From assembly GCA_029255685.2 (NCBI GenBank), contig CM055312.2:17694649-17758648 (forward strand): a DNA stretch of 64,000 bases, in the 5' to 3' direction. A program made the position numbers and the translations under genes. The DNA comes from Silene conica (taxonomy: Eukaryota > Streptophyta > Magnoliopsida > Caryophyllales > Caryophyllaceae). Below are positions 11,301 to 22,099 of the stretch, in pieces. The notes beneath the pieces are model-generated. The model did no database searches. It saw only the letters and a program-made list of their open reading frames with translations, and had not been told where the DNA came from. How positions within the stretch are numbered: the stretch's first letter is position 1; every line of letters begins with the position of its first letter.

Positions 11301-14024
11301 TGTAAAACCCCTCGCGAAAGCGGAAAAGTAAACATACAAAACATGCCAAAAATGCAGGGGAATTAAAACTTTTGAAGAGATAACTAAAACATGTGAGGTG
11401 TCTTAACAATATAAAACATGCGGAAGAAGAGAAACATAAATAAGTATATAAGTGCGATACAAAACAGCCCGGGATAGCATATCCCTACAGGCACAAAATA
11501 CTGAAACGTAAGTCTAAGGTCTAGCTAACGAATAGGTAAAAGTCAACGATGAAGGATCATCGCTCGCTAGCCTCAACGTAACCCCCTGCATCAGCTCTCA
11601 TGTACCTACACACATACAACATGTGCGCCACAGTCAGTGGGGAGTGACTAGAGTGCTCCTAGCCACCTATTGTCGAAGACACATAACACCTAAGCATACA
11701 ATATACTCCAGCATATATAAAACATGTGAAGCATACAAACTCAATATTCGAATCTCAAGTCAACATGCAAATACTTATGCAAGGCTCTCAACCAACTTGG
11801 GAAACTATTTGGAAGGAGAGCCGGTTTCCCTTCTGGTTGCCCGGTCGGGGGGTCTTTCAATCCAAACCATTAACGAAACTAGACTAAGAGTCGTCCAATG
11901 CCTTGGACGAACAATACTAAGATAACCAAGTAAAAACATTGTTATACACAAACTAAAGCATGCTCAACCTCCAATTTTATCAACAAGAGAAAGGTCACCT
12001 AGTGACTCGACTCTAACAACTATAGGCCAACCAAGTGACTCTACAAACAAGAGATAGGTCATCCAAGTGACTCAAAAAACAAGAGATAGGTCATCCAAGC
12101 GACTCGACTCTTACTACTATGAGCAGGCCAACAATCGACTCGTCTATATACCACGACCTTCCCAATCACAGACTATACAACCCCCTGGTAGGACGACATC
12201 AAAAGACTGTCCTAGTCTAAACCTGGCCAGACTCTCGGAGCGCAAACGGATTACGATCCCCGATTCGACAAGTGCACAAGGCACCCCCAAGACCCGAACT
12301 AGCTAGGAACGAGATATGCCCGAAGGCGGGCAGACAATCTAAGACCTGACCGTGTGAACCAAGTCACTACGGCCAACCAGCTACACAATGCTATCAGGTG
12401 AGAATTCGAGTACTATAGCAGCGCACAGCAAGTTACACAAATTACAAATGTCATCTCTAAGATGTACAACAACTCAAACTCGAATGACAATCATTTCATA
12501 AAACTCAACTCTAAACATCCATGTAACACTTAGCCGACTTCGGGAACTAATTTGAGGCGAGAGCCGGTTTCCCTTCCGGTTGCCCGGCCGGGGGGTCTTT
12601 CATCCTCAAATCCATTACCGAACCCGACATAAGCGCCGCCCAATTTCTTGGGACTTCAAACAAGCATACGAAACATACGGAAAAAGAATCAAACAAATCC
12701 GACATGCGAAACATAAGTTATGAAAAAAATAATTCGATCAGGGGCTCTCAGCCGGTCAGCCACAGGCTGCCGGTTGGCCGGCTGAGAGACCCAATCTCTC
12801 ATGCGCCAAACAAAGAAAAACAACAAAGAGGTACTCCCAGCCGGTCGGCCGGCTGCCGGTCCACCGGCTGGGAACCCTTTTCCCAACTCTTACAAACCAA
12901 CCCAAAAACAACAATAAGGTCTCCCGGCCGGCCGGCCAGCTGCCGGTCCACCGGCTGGGGACCCTTTTTCCCAATTTTTGCAAAACACGAAAGACAAACA
13001 ACAAATAGCAAATGGGGATATCAGCCGGTCCACCGGCCACCGGCCTCAGACCGGCTGGGAACCCGCTGTACCAAAATCGCGCATTCCGTCAATCTTAAAC
13101 TTCAATCAAACTTCAAGAACTTGTTTCCATACTTTGCATACACTTCTAAAATCACTATTTACAGCATATCCAAACATTCATATCACATCTTTAAATCATT
13201 TTCATGGATCAAAACATTAACTTTCATAACCAACAATAGAACATACATTTTTCCTCATAAACAACATACCCATTATCAATACTAAAATAATCATGTGAGA
13301 AACATATAGTCATCAAACCCTAGCATGATACTAAGTAATTTACAACATCACAACCACAATCCACATAACCTAAACATGTTTCTAGCAACTAAACATACTA
13401 AAAATCATGTAAAGTGCTAATATAAGACAAAAGGCCGAGTTTCTCATTATCTTCACCTTAAGAGAGCGATTCTTCACTTCTAGTCTTGAACAATGTACGA
13501 GTCCTTATCCGGGTCGTCCAAGTCGACACCTAAAACAACAAAAACGGGTTATTTGAGGGTAATTTCGAGTAAACCTCAAAACAGCCCCGAAATCAACTTT
13601 GACGAAACGGAAATTGAAAGAGATAGAAAGAACGTAAATGAAAAGATGAAAGCGTAGGCGAAAACCTTGCGTCAATCGGAGTTGAAATGAGTAAATGGAT
13701 GATGCTTTTGTGAAGTGGAAATGAGTAACGATGGAGGAACAAATGTTACTGTATCTTATTTTTGAGGAGATGAGAGTGACGTTGGAATTGAGAAGGAGGT
13801 GTCCTTATGTTGACTTGAGTCGGGTTTCCAAAATGTACGGGGCGAAAAATCTTAAAACGGAGTTTACCAACTAAACGTGGAATCTTTAAATTAAACAAAC
13901 TCAAGACGGAACTTAACGACATTTCTTAAAATAAAACTTAAGAATTATAATTAAAATATTATTAAATCCCGAAAACTACTTTATATTATTAAAATATACT
14001 TTTATAAAAATACGGGATGTTACA
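11301..14024 (-). repeat. Middle LTR of the TR-GAG array
   Basis: 2,724 bp, starting TGTAAAACCCC and ending GGATGTTACA on the plus strand, giving TG...CA ends. It serves as 3' LTR of the right unit and 5' LTR of the left unit. Internal features include a GC-rich palindromic cluster (12747-13060), a block of about 70 bp (GAGAGCCGGTTTCCCTTC) present twice near 11817 and 12560, and an array of roughly 37-bp units around AAGAGATAGGTCATCCAAG (11990-12110). Confidence 0.92.
12747..13060. repeat. GC-rich cluster of CCGGT/ACCGG palindromic motifs in the LTR
   Basis: Four blocks spaced roughly 75-90 bp apart each contain self-complementary runs such as CAGCCGGTCGGCCGGCTG and CCGGTCCACCGGCTGGG, set in AT-rich DNA. 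Single-strand folding into hairpins is likely. The same cluster occurs in the right LTR at about 17301-17614. Confidence 0.8.
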
Positions 14025-14597
14025 ATCACCCCATCTTTTAAAAAGTTTCGTCCTCGAAACTTGAAAGCAGTTACAAGGACCACATTAACAACTAAAACTT
14101 TCACAGAAACCTTGATATACAAAAACTTAGATTTCTTTCCAAAAATCTCAGAAGTAAAAACCATAGTCCAGCCTCCATCAAGGAACGTTTGGGTTCTCGT
14201 TGCGCATTCAAGAACCTGACATTCTAATCCGAAGGCAAAACCACGATGAAAATCAGTGAAAGGTTTCAAAATTTAGATCGATCCGGTGTTGATAGGCATA
14301 GTACAGGTTATCAGACGTCTCCAATAACGAGTTCAAATGGCAAATCAACGCTGAAATCCATCAAAGTTGTAAAATTATCCAACTTCTTAAAACCAGTTTT
14401 TTTTCTAAAATCACCCTTTTTAGATCTTTTAAACCTTTGAACGAATAAAAATTGTAAAACGAAAGAGGTTTACAACCACTAAAACGGGAGGGAATTCCAA
14501 AGAAGTCACAACGAGCAGAAAAGGAAGCGGTTAAAGGGAGGAAATTTCAGTGAGAGACATGAAAGAAGAACAAGGTTGAGCTCAAGACAACGCTTTA

Positions 14598-15689
14598 TCA
14601 GCAAAATGAAAACATCAATGGAGACATACCGGTGACCAGGTGAGGGTAAGCCTCGACTGCAGCACGACTCATCACGTACACGGTACCCTTGGGCTTCGGT
14701 CTCTGAACGGCACCAGCAGCAGTAGCAGCTCTACCAGCGACAACCTTCCTCTCAGGGCACTTAAAGGAGCGATGTCCGGTCTTGTTGCAAGCAAAGCAGG
14801 TGTAGGGGTCGCCGTTGCAGTCAACTCCAAGGTGAAGATCCTTATGACACTTGAAACACTTCAGAGGAGCATTAGGTACAGGCACCGGGTCCTTGACCTT
14901 AGATGGGTCGAACCTCTTAAACTTCTTAAACTGAGGTACCAGAGGATCAGGTGAAGGATCAAAAGGTCTCTTCTCAAGGGGAAAAGTCTGTGAGGAAAAG
15001 GGAGCAGAAGAAGAAGCTCTAGTCTCAGCATCTATGGCTCGGATGGAACTCTCCGCCCAAATAGCATCATCATAAACCTCTACGAAAGAAGTCGAATCAC
15101 GGCGGACCATAATCTCGATGCGAGGCCCCAACTTCCCTCGATAGAAGTAAACTCTCTCAGCCTCATCCCTCACAAATCTCGAGGCAAAATGGGCAAGCTG
15201 ATTGAACTTGTCGGTGTACTCCTGAACGGACATCTTACCCTGCTTCAAGTCCATGAACTTCTTAAGCCTCTGTGATCTAAGCTCCTTAGGATAAAATCTC
15301 GTCTCGAGCTTATCCTTAAAAGCCTCCCAGACAAATAAAGGGTCAAGAATGAAAGTCGGTCCGGTCAATGCCCACCATCTATCGGCCTCTAAGGTCAAAA
15401 AGTGAGTGGCTAGCCGCACTCTATCCTCTCTGACTACCGAATACATGGTGAAGCTTTTCTCCATCTCACGGAACCTTTCAGAAAGGGCAACAGGATCAAC
15501 TTCGCCTCCATAAGTCTTCACGTGGCTCCTGGACATCTGTGATGCTATCCAAGAGAAGCTACCGAGTCGGTTGGCCTCATTGCCTGGCAGATGAGGTGGA
15601 GGAGCAGTCTCAGCCTGACGCCTCTGGTTCTCAAGCAACGGATGAAGTGCTTGCATTATGGTATTCTCAACAGCAGTGGGTCTCACCAT
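14598..15689 (-). CDS. gag: Gag protein, right unit of the TR-GAG array
   Basis: 363 residues and over 95 percent identical by eye to the left-unit gag. The domain order is the same: a Retrotrans_gag domain and then two CCHC knuckles. The three-residue length difference lies in the proline-rich linker before the knuckles. It begins MVRPTAVENT and ends MSPLMFSFC. No pol frame follows in the roughly 570 bp before the LTR. The last part before the LTR encodes SFEDETF in one frame, like the extreme C-terminus of chromovirus pol, so the internal region probably derives from a full element that kept gag and the very end of pol (inference). Confidence 0.9.
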   Translation of the reverse strand: MVRPTAVENTIMQALHPLLENQRRQAETAPPPHLPGNEANRLGSFSWIASQMSRSHVKTYGGEVDPVALSERFREMEKSFTMYSVVREDRVRLATHFLTLEADRWWALTGPTFILDPLFVWEAFKDKLETRFYPKELRSQRLKKFMDLKQGKMSVQEYTDKFNQLAHFASRFVRDEAERVYFYRGKLGPRIEIMVRRDSTSFVEVYDDAIWAESSIRAIDAETRASSSAPFSSQTFPLEKRPFDPSPDPLVPQFKKFKRFDPSKVKDPVPVPNAPLKCFKCHKDLHLGVDCNGDPYTCFACNKTGHRSFKCPERKVVAGRAATAAGAVQRPKPKGTVYVMSRAAVEAYPHLVTGMSPLMFSFC

Positions 15690-15840
15690 CCTTCAAAAGA
15701 GAAAACTGTGTTACCTTAACAATTACCAAGTACAAACAGTCTACCACTTGTCCTTAGGTCTACCCAAATCTCTCATTCATTATTCAAGTTTTTGGTCAAG
15801 TTAAGTTTGGGGATTACATGAGTGCGTCGGGAGCGATAAC

Positions 15841-15852
15841 GCTCTGATACCA
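15841..15852 (-). promoter_or_regulatory. Primer binding site, right TR-GAG unit
   Basis: The minus strand reads TGGTATCAGAGC two bases inside the LTR. This matches the plant tRNA-iMet primer site. Confidence 0.85.
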
Positions 15853-15854
15853 AC

Positions 15855-18578
15855 TGTAAAACCCCTCGCGAAAGCGGAAAAGTAAACATACAAAACATGC
15901 CAAAAATGCAGCGGAATTAAAACTTTTGAAGAGATAACTAAAACATGCGAGGTGTCTTAGCAATATAAAACATGCGGAAGAAGAGAAACATAAATAAGTA
16001 TATAAGTGCGATACAAAACAACCCGGGATAGCATATCTCTACAGGCACAAAATACTGAAACGTAAGTCTAAGGTCTAGCTAACGAATAGGTAAAAGTCAA
16101 CGATGAAGGATCATCGCTCGCTAGCCTCAACGTAACCCCCTGCATCAGCTCTCATGTACCTACACACATACAACATGTGCGCCACAGTCAGTGGGGAGTG
16201 ACTAGAGTGCTCCTAGCCACCTATTGTCAAAGACACATAACACCTAAGCATACAATATACTCCAGCATATATAAAACATGTGAAGCATACAAACTCAATA
16301 TTCGAATCTCAAGTCAACATGCAAATACTTATGCAAGGCTCTCAACCAACTTCGGAAACTATTTGGAAGAAGAGCCGGTTTCCCTTCCGGTTGCCCGGCC
16401 GGGGGGTCTTTTAATCCAAACCATTTACGAAACTAGACTAAGAGTCGTACAATGCCTTGGACGAACAATACTAAGATAACCAAGTAAAAACATTCTTATA
16501 CACAAACTAAAGCATGCTCAACCTCCAATTATATCAACAAGAGATAGGTCACCTAGTGACTCGACTCTAACAACTATAGGCCAACCAAGTGACTCTACAA
16601 ACAAGAGATAGGTCATCCAAGTGACTCAACAAACAAGAGATAGGTTATTCAAGCGACTCGACTCTTACTACTATGAGCAGGCCAACAATCGACTCGTCTA
16701 TATACCACGACCTTCCCAATCTCAGACTATACAACCCCCTGGTAGGACGACATCAAAAGACTGACCTAGTCTAAACCTAGCCAGACTCTCGGAGCGCAAA
16801 CGGATTACGATCCCCGATTCGACAAGTGCACAAGGCACCCCCAAGACCCGAACTAGCTAGGAACGAGATATGCCCGAAGGCGGGCAGACAATCTAAGACC
16901 TGACCGTGAGAACCAAGTCACTACGGCCAACCAGCTACACAATGCAATCAGGTGAGAATTCGAGTACTATAGCAGCGCACAGCAGGTTACACAAATTACA
17001 AATGTCATCTCTAAGATGTACAACAACTCAAACTCGAATGACAATCATTTCATAAAACTCAACTCTAAACATCCATGTAACACTTAGCCGACTTCGGGAA
17101 CTAATTTGAGGCGAGAGCCGGTTTCCCTTTCGGTTGCCCGGCCGGTGGGTCTTTCATCCTCAAATCCATTACCGAACCCGACATAAGCGCCGCCCAATTT
17201 CTTGGGACTTCAAACAAGCATACGAAACATACGGAAAAAGAATCAAACAAATCCGACATGCGAAACATAAGTTATGAACAAATTAATTCGATCAGGGGCT
17301 CTCAGCCGGTCAGCCACAGGCTGCCGGTTGGCCGGCTGAGAGACCCAATCTCTCATGCGCCAAACAAAGAAAAACAACAAAGAGGTACTCCCAGCCGGTC
17401 GGCCGGCTGCCGGTCCACCGGCAGGAAACCCTTTTCCCAACTCTTACGAACCAACCCAAAAACAACAATAAGGTCTCCCTGCCGGCCGGCCGGCTGTCGG
17501 TCCACCGGCTGGGGACCCTTTTTCCCATTTTTTGCAAAACACGAAAGACAAACAACAAATAGCAAATGGGGCTCTCAGCCGGTCCACTGGCCGCCGGCCT
17601 CAGACCGGCTGGGAACCCGCTGTACCAAAATCGCGCATTCCGTCAATCTTAAACTTCAATCAAACTTCAAGAACTTGTTTCCATACTTTGCAGACACTTC
17701 TAAAATCACTATTTACAGCATATCCAAACATTCATATCATATCTTTAAATCATTTTCATGGATCAAACATTAACTTTCATAACCAACAATAGAACATACA
17801 TTTTTCCTCATAAACAACATACCCATTATCAATACTAATATAATCATGTGAGAAACATATAGTCATCAAACCCTAGCATGATACTAACTAATTTACAGCA
17901 TCACAACCACAATCCACATAACCTAAACATGTTTCTAGCAACTAAACATACTAAAAATCATGTAAAGTGCTAATATAAGACAAAAGGCCGAGTTTCTCAT
18001 TATCATCACCTTAAGAGAGCGATTCTTCACTTCTAGTCTTGAACAATGTACGAGTCCTTATCCGGGTCGTCCAAGTCGACACCTACAAACAACAAAAACG
18101 GGTTATTTGAGGGTAATTTCGAGTAAACCTCAAAACAGCCCCGAAATCAACTTTGACGAAACGGAAATTGAAAGAGATAGAAAGAACGGAAATGAAGAGA
18201 TGAAAGCGTAGGCGAAAACCTTGCGTCAATCGGAGTTGAAATGAGTAAATGGATGATGATTTTGTGAAGTGGAAATGAGTAACAATGGAGGAACAAATGT
18301 TACTGTATCTTATTTTTGAGGAGATGAGAGTGACGTTGGAATTGAGAAGGAGGTGTCCTTATATTGACTTGAGTCGGGTTTCCAAAATGTACGGGGCGGA
18401 AAATCTTAAAACGGAGTTTACCAAGTAAACGTGGAATCTTTAAATTAAACAAACTCAAGACGGAACTTAACGACATTTCTTAAAATAAAACTTACGAATT
18501 ATAATTAAAATATTATTAAATCCCGAAAACTACTTTATATTATTAAAATATACTTTTATAAAAATACGGGATGTTACA
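15855..18578 (-). repeat. Right (5') LTR of the TR-GAG array
   Basis: 2,724 bp, the same length and ends as the middle LTR, and colinear with it throughout. The primer binding site lies at 15841-15852, just inside. The flank beyond 18578 begins AACTT; a target-site duplication cannot be judged because the left end of the array is a partial LTR. Confidence 0.92.
17301..17614. repeat. Second copy of the CCGGT palindromic cluster
   Basis: Colinear copy in the right LTR of the array. Most differences from the middle-LTR copy are single bases in or beside the palindromes. Confidence 0.8.
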
Positions 18579-19039
18579 AACTTGTGATTCGAACTAATAA
18601 TCGCGAGTTTTATTGTCGTCACTTTTATCGTTCCTTGTTCATTCATGCTGTTATTTAATCGCGTGTATTAGGTTATTTGATAATTAGGTTATTTGATTAT
18701 CGCGTTTCGAGTCAAATAATATTACAAAGGAATTGGGAAATTGTTCCCACGATAGTATGCTCAATAGTCAATTGGAAGTTGTTTGACTATGATCAATTGG
18801 ATAATCAGTTTGTGGAAATTCTTACCCCGAGACCGTTTAAATCATCTGAATTCATATTCGTTATTCTTCGTTCAATTGCTTATTTAATCTTTAGTTTAGT
18901 TATTCAATCTTTTGAATCCCCCCCCCATATTGGTTACTTATTTTCTATACTATTATTCACATAAATCATATCGTCTTCTCTGTGGATCGATCCTTATTAC
19001 CATATACTATATTAGTTAAGGTTTTAAGTGTTATAAATA
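18579..19039. other. Unassigned AT-rich flank right of the TR-GAG array
   Basis: A 95-codon open frame (18677-18964) shows no recognisable domain and is probably chance. No repeats were recognised. Confidence 0.5.
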
Positions 19040-19450
19040 TTATCTTTGGGAGCATACGACTTCGGCTCACCAATTTGCTGCTTTATTCTTAGGACAAGGG
19101 ACGTGATGTGTGTGTTGATTTTTTTTGGGTCCTTTCCTTACACTCAGTCTGGGATGTCTAACTTCGTGACTAGGGTGTGGTTAATGATGCGGCTCAGCGC
19201 AAATGCGCCAAGTATTAGGGCTTATGTGAGGCGAGGGGCTATGTGTTCCTACCGTTTTCCTTCTCGTCATTGGGGAAGTTGGAGGCGGATGTTATTGCCT
19301 TGCTCAAACGGATTGAGAAATTCTCTTTGGACTAGGACGTTGGAGCGCGTACTGTTGCTTTTATTTTTACACGTCTTAGCTTTGTTGTTGCTAAGGAGGT
19401 GGGGCCCAGATAATATCTCGACTACTCACCAATTTCATGTAAACTTTTGA
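19040..19450 (+). pseudogene. Degraded coding remnant, possibly of a transposable element ORF
   Basis: One frame gives the phrase GYVFLPFSFSS followed by LEADVIALLKRIEKFSLD and later FIFTRLSFVVAKEVG. This resembles, from memory only, the C-terminal part of proteins annotated as reverse-transcriptase-related in plants. The reading frame is not maintained across the segment, so it is not a functional gene. It could equally be a remnant of an unknown host gene. Confidence 0.3.
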
Positions 19451-19504
19451 TTTAATTTTTATATAAAAGTTGCGGTTATAATAATTAAATAATAATAATA
19501 ACAA

Positions 19505-19691
19505 CGTTTTTTCTAACCTTTGCCTACTAGGCATATGATAATATACCAAAAGAAGAAAGAAATAAATGTATTTTCTAATATAGAAAAAAATAAAACTAAC
19601 ACGATATTGCAATTTCCCATAAAAACATCATTTATTTTTTTTCTTTATGTATTTCTTATCCTATGCCTAGTGGGCGTAGCTTAGAAAAACC
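19505..19691. mobile_element. MITE with ~35-bp imperfect terminal inverted repeats
   Basis: The left end GTTTTTTCTAACCTTTGCC and the reverse complement of the right end, GGTTTTTCTAAGCTACGCC, align over about 35 bp, both continuing into ACTAGGCAT. Length is about 187 bp and it is non-coding. Both flanks are AAT-rich, so the target-site duplication is unclear. Confidence 0.6.
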
Positions 19692-20013
19692 TTAATAATA
19701 ATAATAATAATAACAACAATAACAACGACGACGATTTTGATGATGATGATGTTAATGTGATGAAATACAAAGTAATATTAATAAATAACTATTATGGTTA
19801 AAACGAGTAGATCTAAAATGAGATAGACTTAGTGGAGTGGACTGAACTGAATGAAGTTGAGCTGAATAGATTGAAACTAAATTGAATTGAATTGAATTGA
19901 GCCGAGTTGAACTAAGCTAAGCCGAAAATAAGTCAGAAAAAACAGCGCCGAAGTGAAGTTCAATTTAGTAAAATTCAGATGATACAAGTTTAATTTAGAA
20001 AAATTTGGATTTT
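19692..20013. repeat. Microsatellites and spacer left of the CACTA element
   Basis: An (AAT/AAC)n then (GAC/GAT)n tract lies at about 19692-19752, and a GAATT-rich tract near 19873-19900. The last three bases, TTT at 20011-20013, are the left target-site duplication of the CACTA element. Confidence 0.7.
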
Positions 20014-20117
20014 CACTACTACAAAATATAGGTACGAAGACGGTTAAAAACCGTTCTCGTATGAGGAGCGGAACCGTGCTCCCCCTGGCCGTCCTCTTTA
20101 CCTAAGAGAATTGTTCA

Positions 20118-20246
20118 ACCGTTCTCTTTGCCTTAACTTTGCAGCACGGTTAAAAAAGGAACCGTTCTCTTTGCCTTAACTTTGCAGCACGGTTAAAAAA
20201 GGAACCGTTCTCTTTGCCTTAACTTTGCAGCACGGTTAAAAAAGGA
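20118..20246 (+). repeat. Left CACTA subterminal array, three 43-bp units
   Basis: Three essentially identical 43-bp units start at 20118, 20161 and 20204, each beginning ACCGTTCTCTTTGCC and ending GGTTAAAAAAGGA. A partial fourth unit follows. Subterminal repeats of this kind are transposase-binding arrays in the CACTA superfamily. Confidence 0.85.
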
Positions 20247-20843
20247 ACCGTTCTCTTTGCCCGTCCTTTATGTACACTAACCGTCCTCTTATGTGTTTGC
20301 TGGTGTTTTTTTAGTGAAGGGTATAAAATGGAAATTTAAGTTTAAAATGTACTGAGATGAATAAAATTCGTACTGCGAAAATAAATTACGTAAATAAATA
20401 CAGCAACAATTATGAACTACCTATCAAGTAGTATCAAATATCAAATAACACAAGCAAGTGTCAACTATGAACACGCAACAACTATCAAGTACAATGTACT
20501 ATGCCTCAAGCAAGTTTCCTGAACACGTGAACACGCAGCAGTTGGAAATTCAAACAATTCGTAACTGTTCTCTTTGTTTTTTTTTAAACCTTTAAAGACG
20601 GGTTTTAAAGTTAAGCTCATAGTATAGGTGAATACTGTGGTAGGCCTCTGTGCTCTTGTCCTCTCTACATTTAGTACACCTTTCAAAGCTATGTGCTCAC
20701 AACTCCCTTGACCTGACCACCAAGGACAAACTCCAACAAACGGTCATTTCTCATTTCTCTCTATCTATTAAACCTCTCACTCCCTTAACTTCACCCCAAA
20801 AAAATCTCCAAATCTAAGAATTTACCCAACAATATCATTCAAT

Positions 20844-21335
20844 ATGGCTTCTTCTATCCATTTTTTCATTATCTTCATTGCTTTTACAGGTATAATTTCC
20901 CGCATTATTTAAACCATTTTACACACTTATTGCGTGCCCTTCTACTGATTAATTGTAATGATATTTTCTCCCACTTGTTGTATATTGTACCTAATGTTAT
21001 TACTTTCTCTAAATGCAGTTCTAAGCTCAGAATCAGCTGAAATACTAACAATTCATGACACAAAATTGCAAAATCCTTCATCTGTTGTTGTTTCTGTAAG
21101 CAACCAAGAACTTCATGAAGTAGCAAGCAGTGTTTTACAAGCAGAAACATGGCTTAGGAACTATGTGTCAGCTTACTATCCTGCATCAAACATAACACAC
21201 ATTGTTATTACTCATAATCTCCTTTGTTATTCACACAAAACCCATGATCATTTTCACCATAATCTCATTTTACCTGCACTGAAATCAAAATCTTTGCTTC
21301 GTTTTCGTCACATTGTTTATTATCACATCATCTAA
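20844..21335 (+). pseudogene. Captured fragment of a GH17 glucan endo-1,3-beta-glucosidase-like gene
   Basis: GH17 enzymes hydrolyse beta-1,3-glucans (callose) in the cell wall. Exon 1 (20844-20889) encodes a hydrophobic signal-peptide start, MASSIHFFIIFIAFT. A GT-AG intron (20890-21018, acceptor AAATGCAG) joins to exon 2, which begins LSSESAEI and includes SVSNQELHEVASSVLQAETW and NYVSAYYPASNITHIV, phrases typical of the middle of the GH17 barrel. The usual N-terminal barrel strand (GVNYG-like) is absent and the frame ends at 21335 before both catalytic glutamates, so no active enzyme can be made. About 130 bp upstream look like a 5' leader (CT-rich, then AACAATATCATTCAAT before the ATG), suggesting promoter-proximal sequence was captured too. 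The fragment lies wholly inside the CACTA element, a case of transduplication. Confidence 0.65.
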
Positions 21336-21695
21336 GCCGTTCTTATTCGGTGTTTAAATCGATTTTTCACTTCATAAACTCCACTAATTCATCTTATTTG
21401 ATCAACCCACATCATGGAATGCGGTGTTTTTTTATCTCGGTTTTGAGCAATGCGTGAATGTTGTCGAACATGGGTCTCTCATGTATACTGGCAGAGGCAA
21501 TACGCAGATGCAGCAGGCACTAAGACTGCAGTACGCCCGCTTGTAAGCAAAGGGGTGATGTTATGGGTCTGTTGCTAAAGCTAAGGTAGCAGAGTGTAGG
21601 CAAAGTTGCAGGCTGTTTGGGTCTGTGCTTATGGCTGCTGCATTTGGCAGTGCAGTAGTGTAGTAGATTTTGGATGGCAGTTCTGATATTCTAGG
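21336..21695. other. CACTA interior between the gene fragment and the hAT insertion
   Basis: No coding signal recognised. It ends with ATTCTAGG (21688-21695), the left target-site duplication of the hAT-like element. CACTA sequence resumes at 34032. Confidence 0.5.
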
Positions 21696-22099
21696 TAGGG
21701 CTGAGCAAAAAAAATCCGATACTAATTTTTATCCGAATCCGATCCGAATTCCGAAAAAAAAATTCCGAATATATGGATACCGTTTAAAATGGATATTCGA
21801 TCCGGTTTTTTCCGAATAAACTGGACCGGATGTGGATCGAGATTTTCATAAAACTGGATATCCGAATCCGATCCGAATTTTAAAAGTTTATATAAAAATT
21901 TTTAGAAACTTCATGTTTAGTGTATGCGGATTTTAGACATATTTTGAAATTTGTAATAAAGCTTGCAATTTAAATAAGGGTCGTGCTTTTTCACATGCGG
22001 ATTTTACTTTTTCACATGCAATTTTTACTACACTACCATTGTCATTTTTTTAACATTCCTCCATTAATTTTATTTTTCCCTCTCTACCTTCATCCCCTT

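Larger units (their letters stand above)
9017..18578 (-). mobile_element. Tandem array of a gag-only Ty3/gypsy element (TR-GAG type): LTR-internal-LTR-internal-LTR
   Basis: Three LTR copies alternate with two internal regions, all in minus orientation: LTR 18578-15855, internal 15854-14025, LTR 14024-11301, internal 11300-9482, partial LTR 9481-9017. The repeat offset is 4,554 bp across the two full LTRs and 4,543 bp for the left pair. Each internal region has a tRNA-iMet-type primer binding site, a gag gene, and a stretch before the purine-rich tract (about 14025-14040 and 9482-9497). There is no protease, RT, RNase H or integrase, so the element is non-autonomous and would need a relative's enzymes. 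Both gag frames look whole. The two full LTRs differ by about 2 percent in stretches compared by eye, suggesting roughly one to two million years, but recombination could blur this. The lineage is probably Tekay/chromovirus-like (inference). Confidence 0.88.

Noticed and set aside
12704-13285. 193-codon frame and overlapping frames in the TR-GAG LTR, repeated at 17258-17773
   Set aside because: They arise from the CCGGT palindromic cluster. The two LTR copies do not conserve frame or length.
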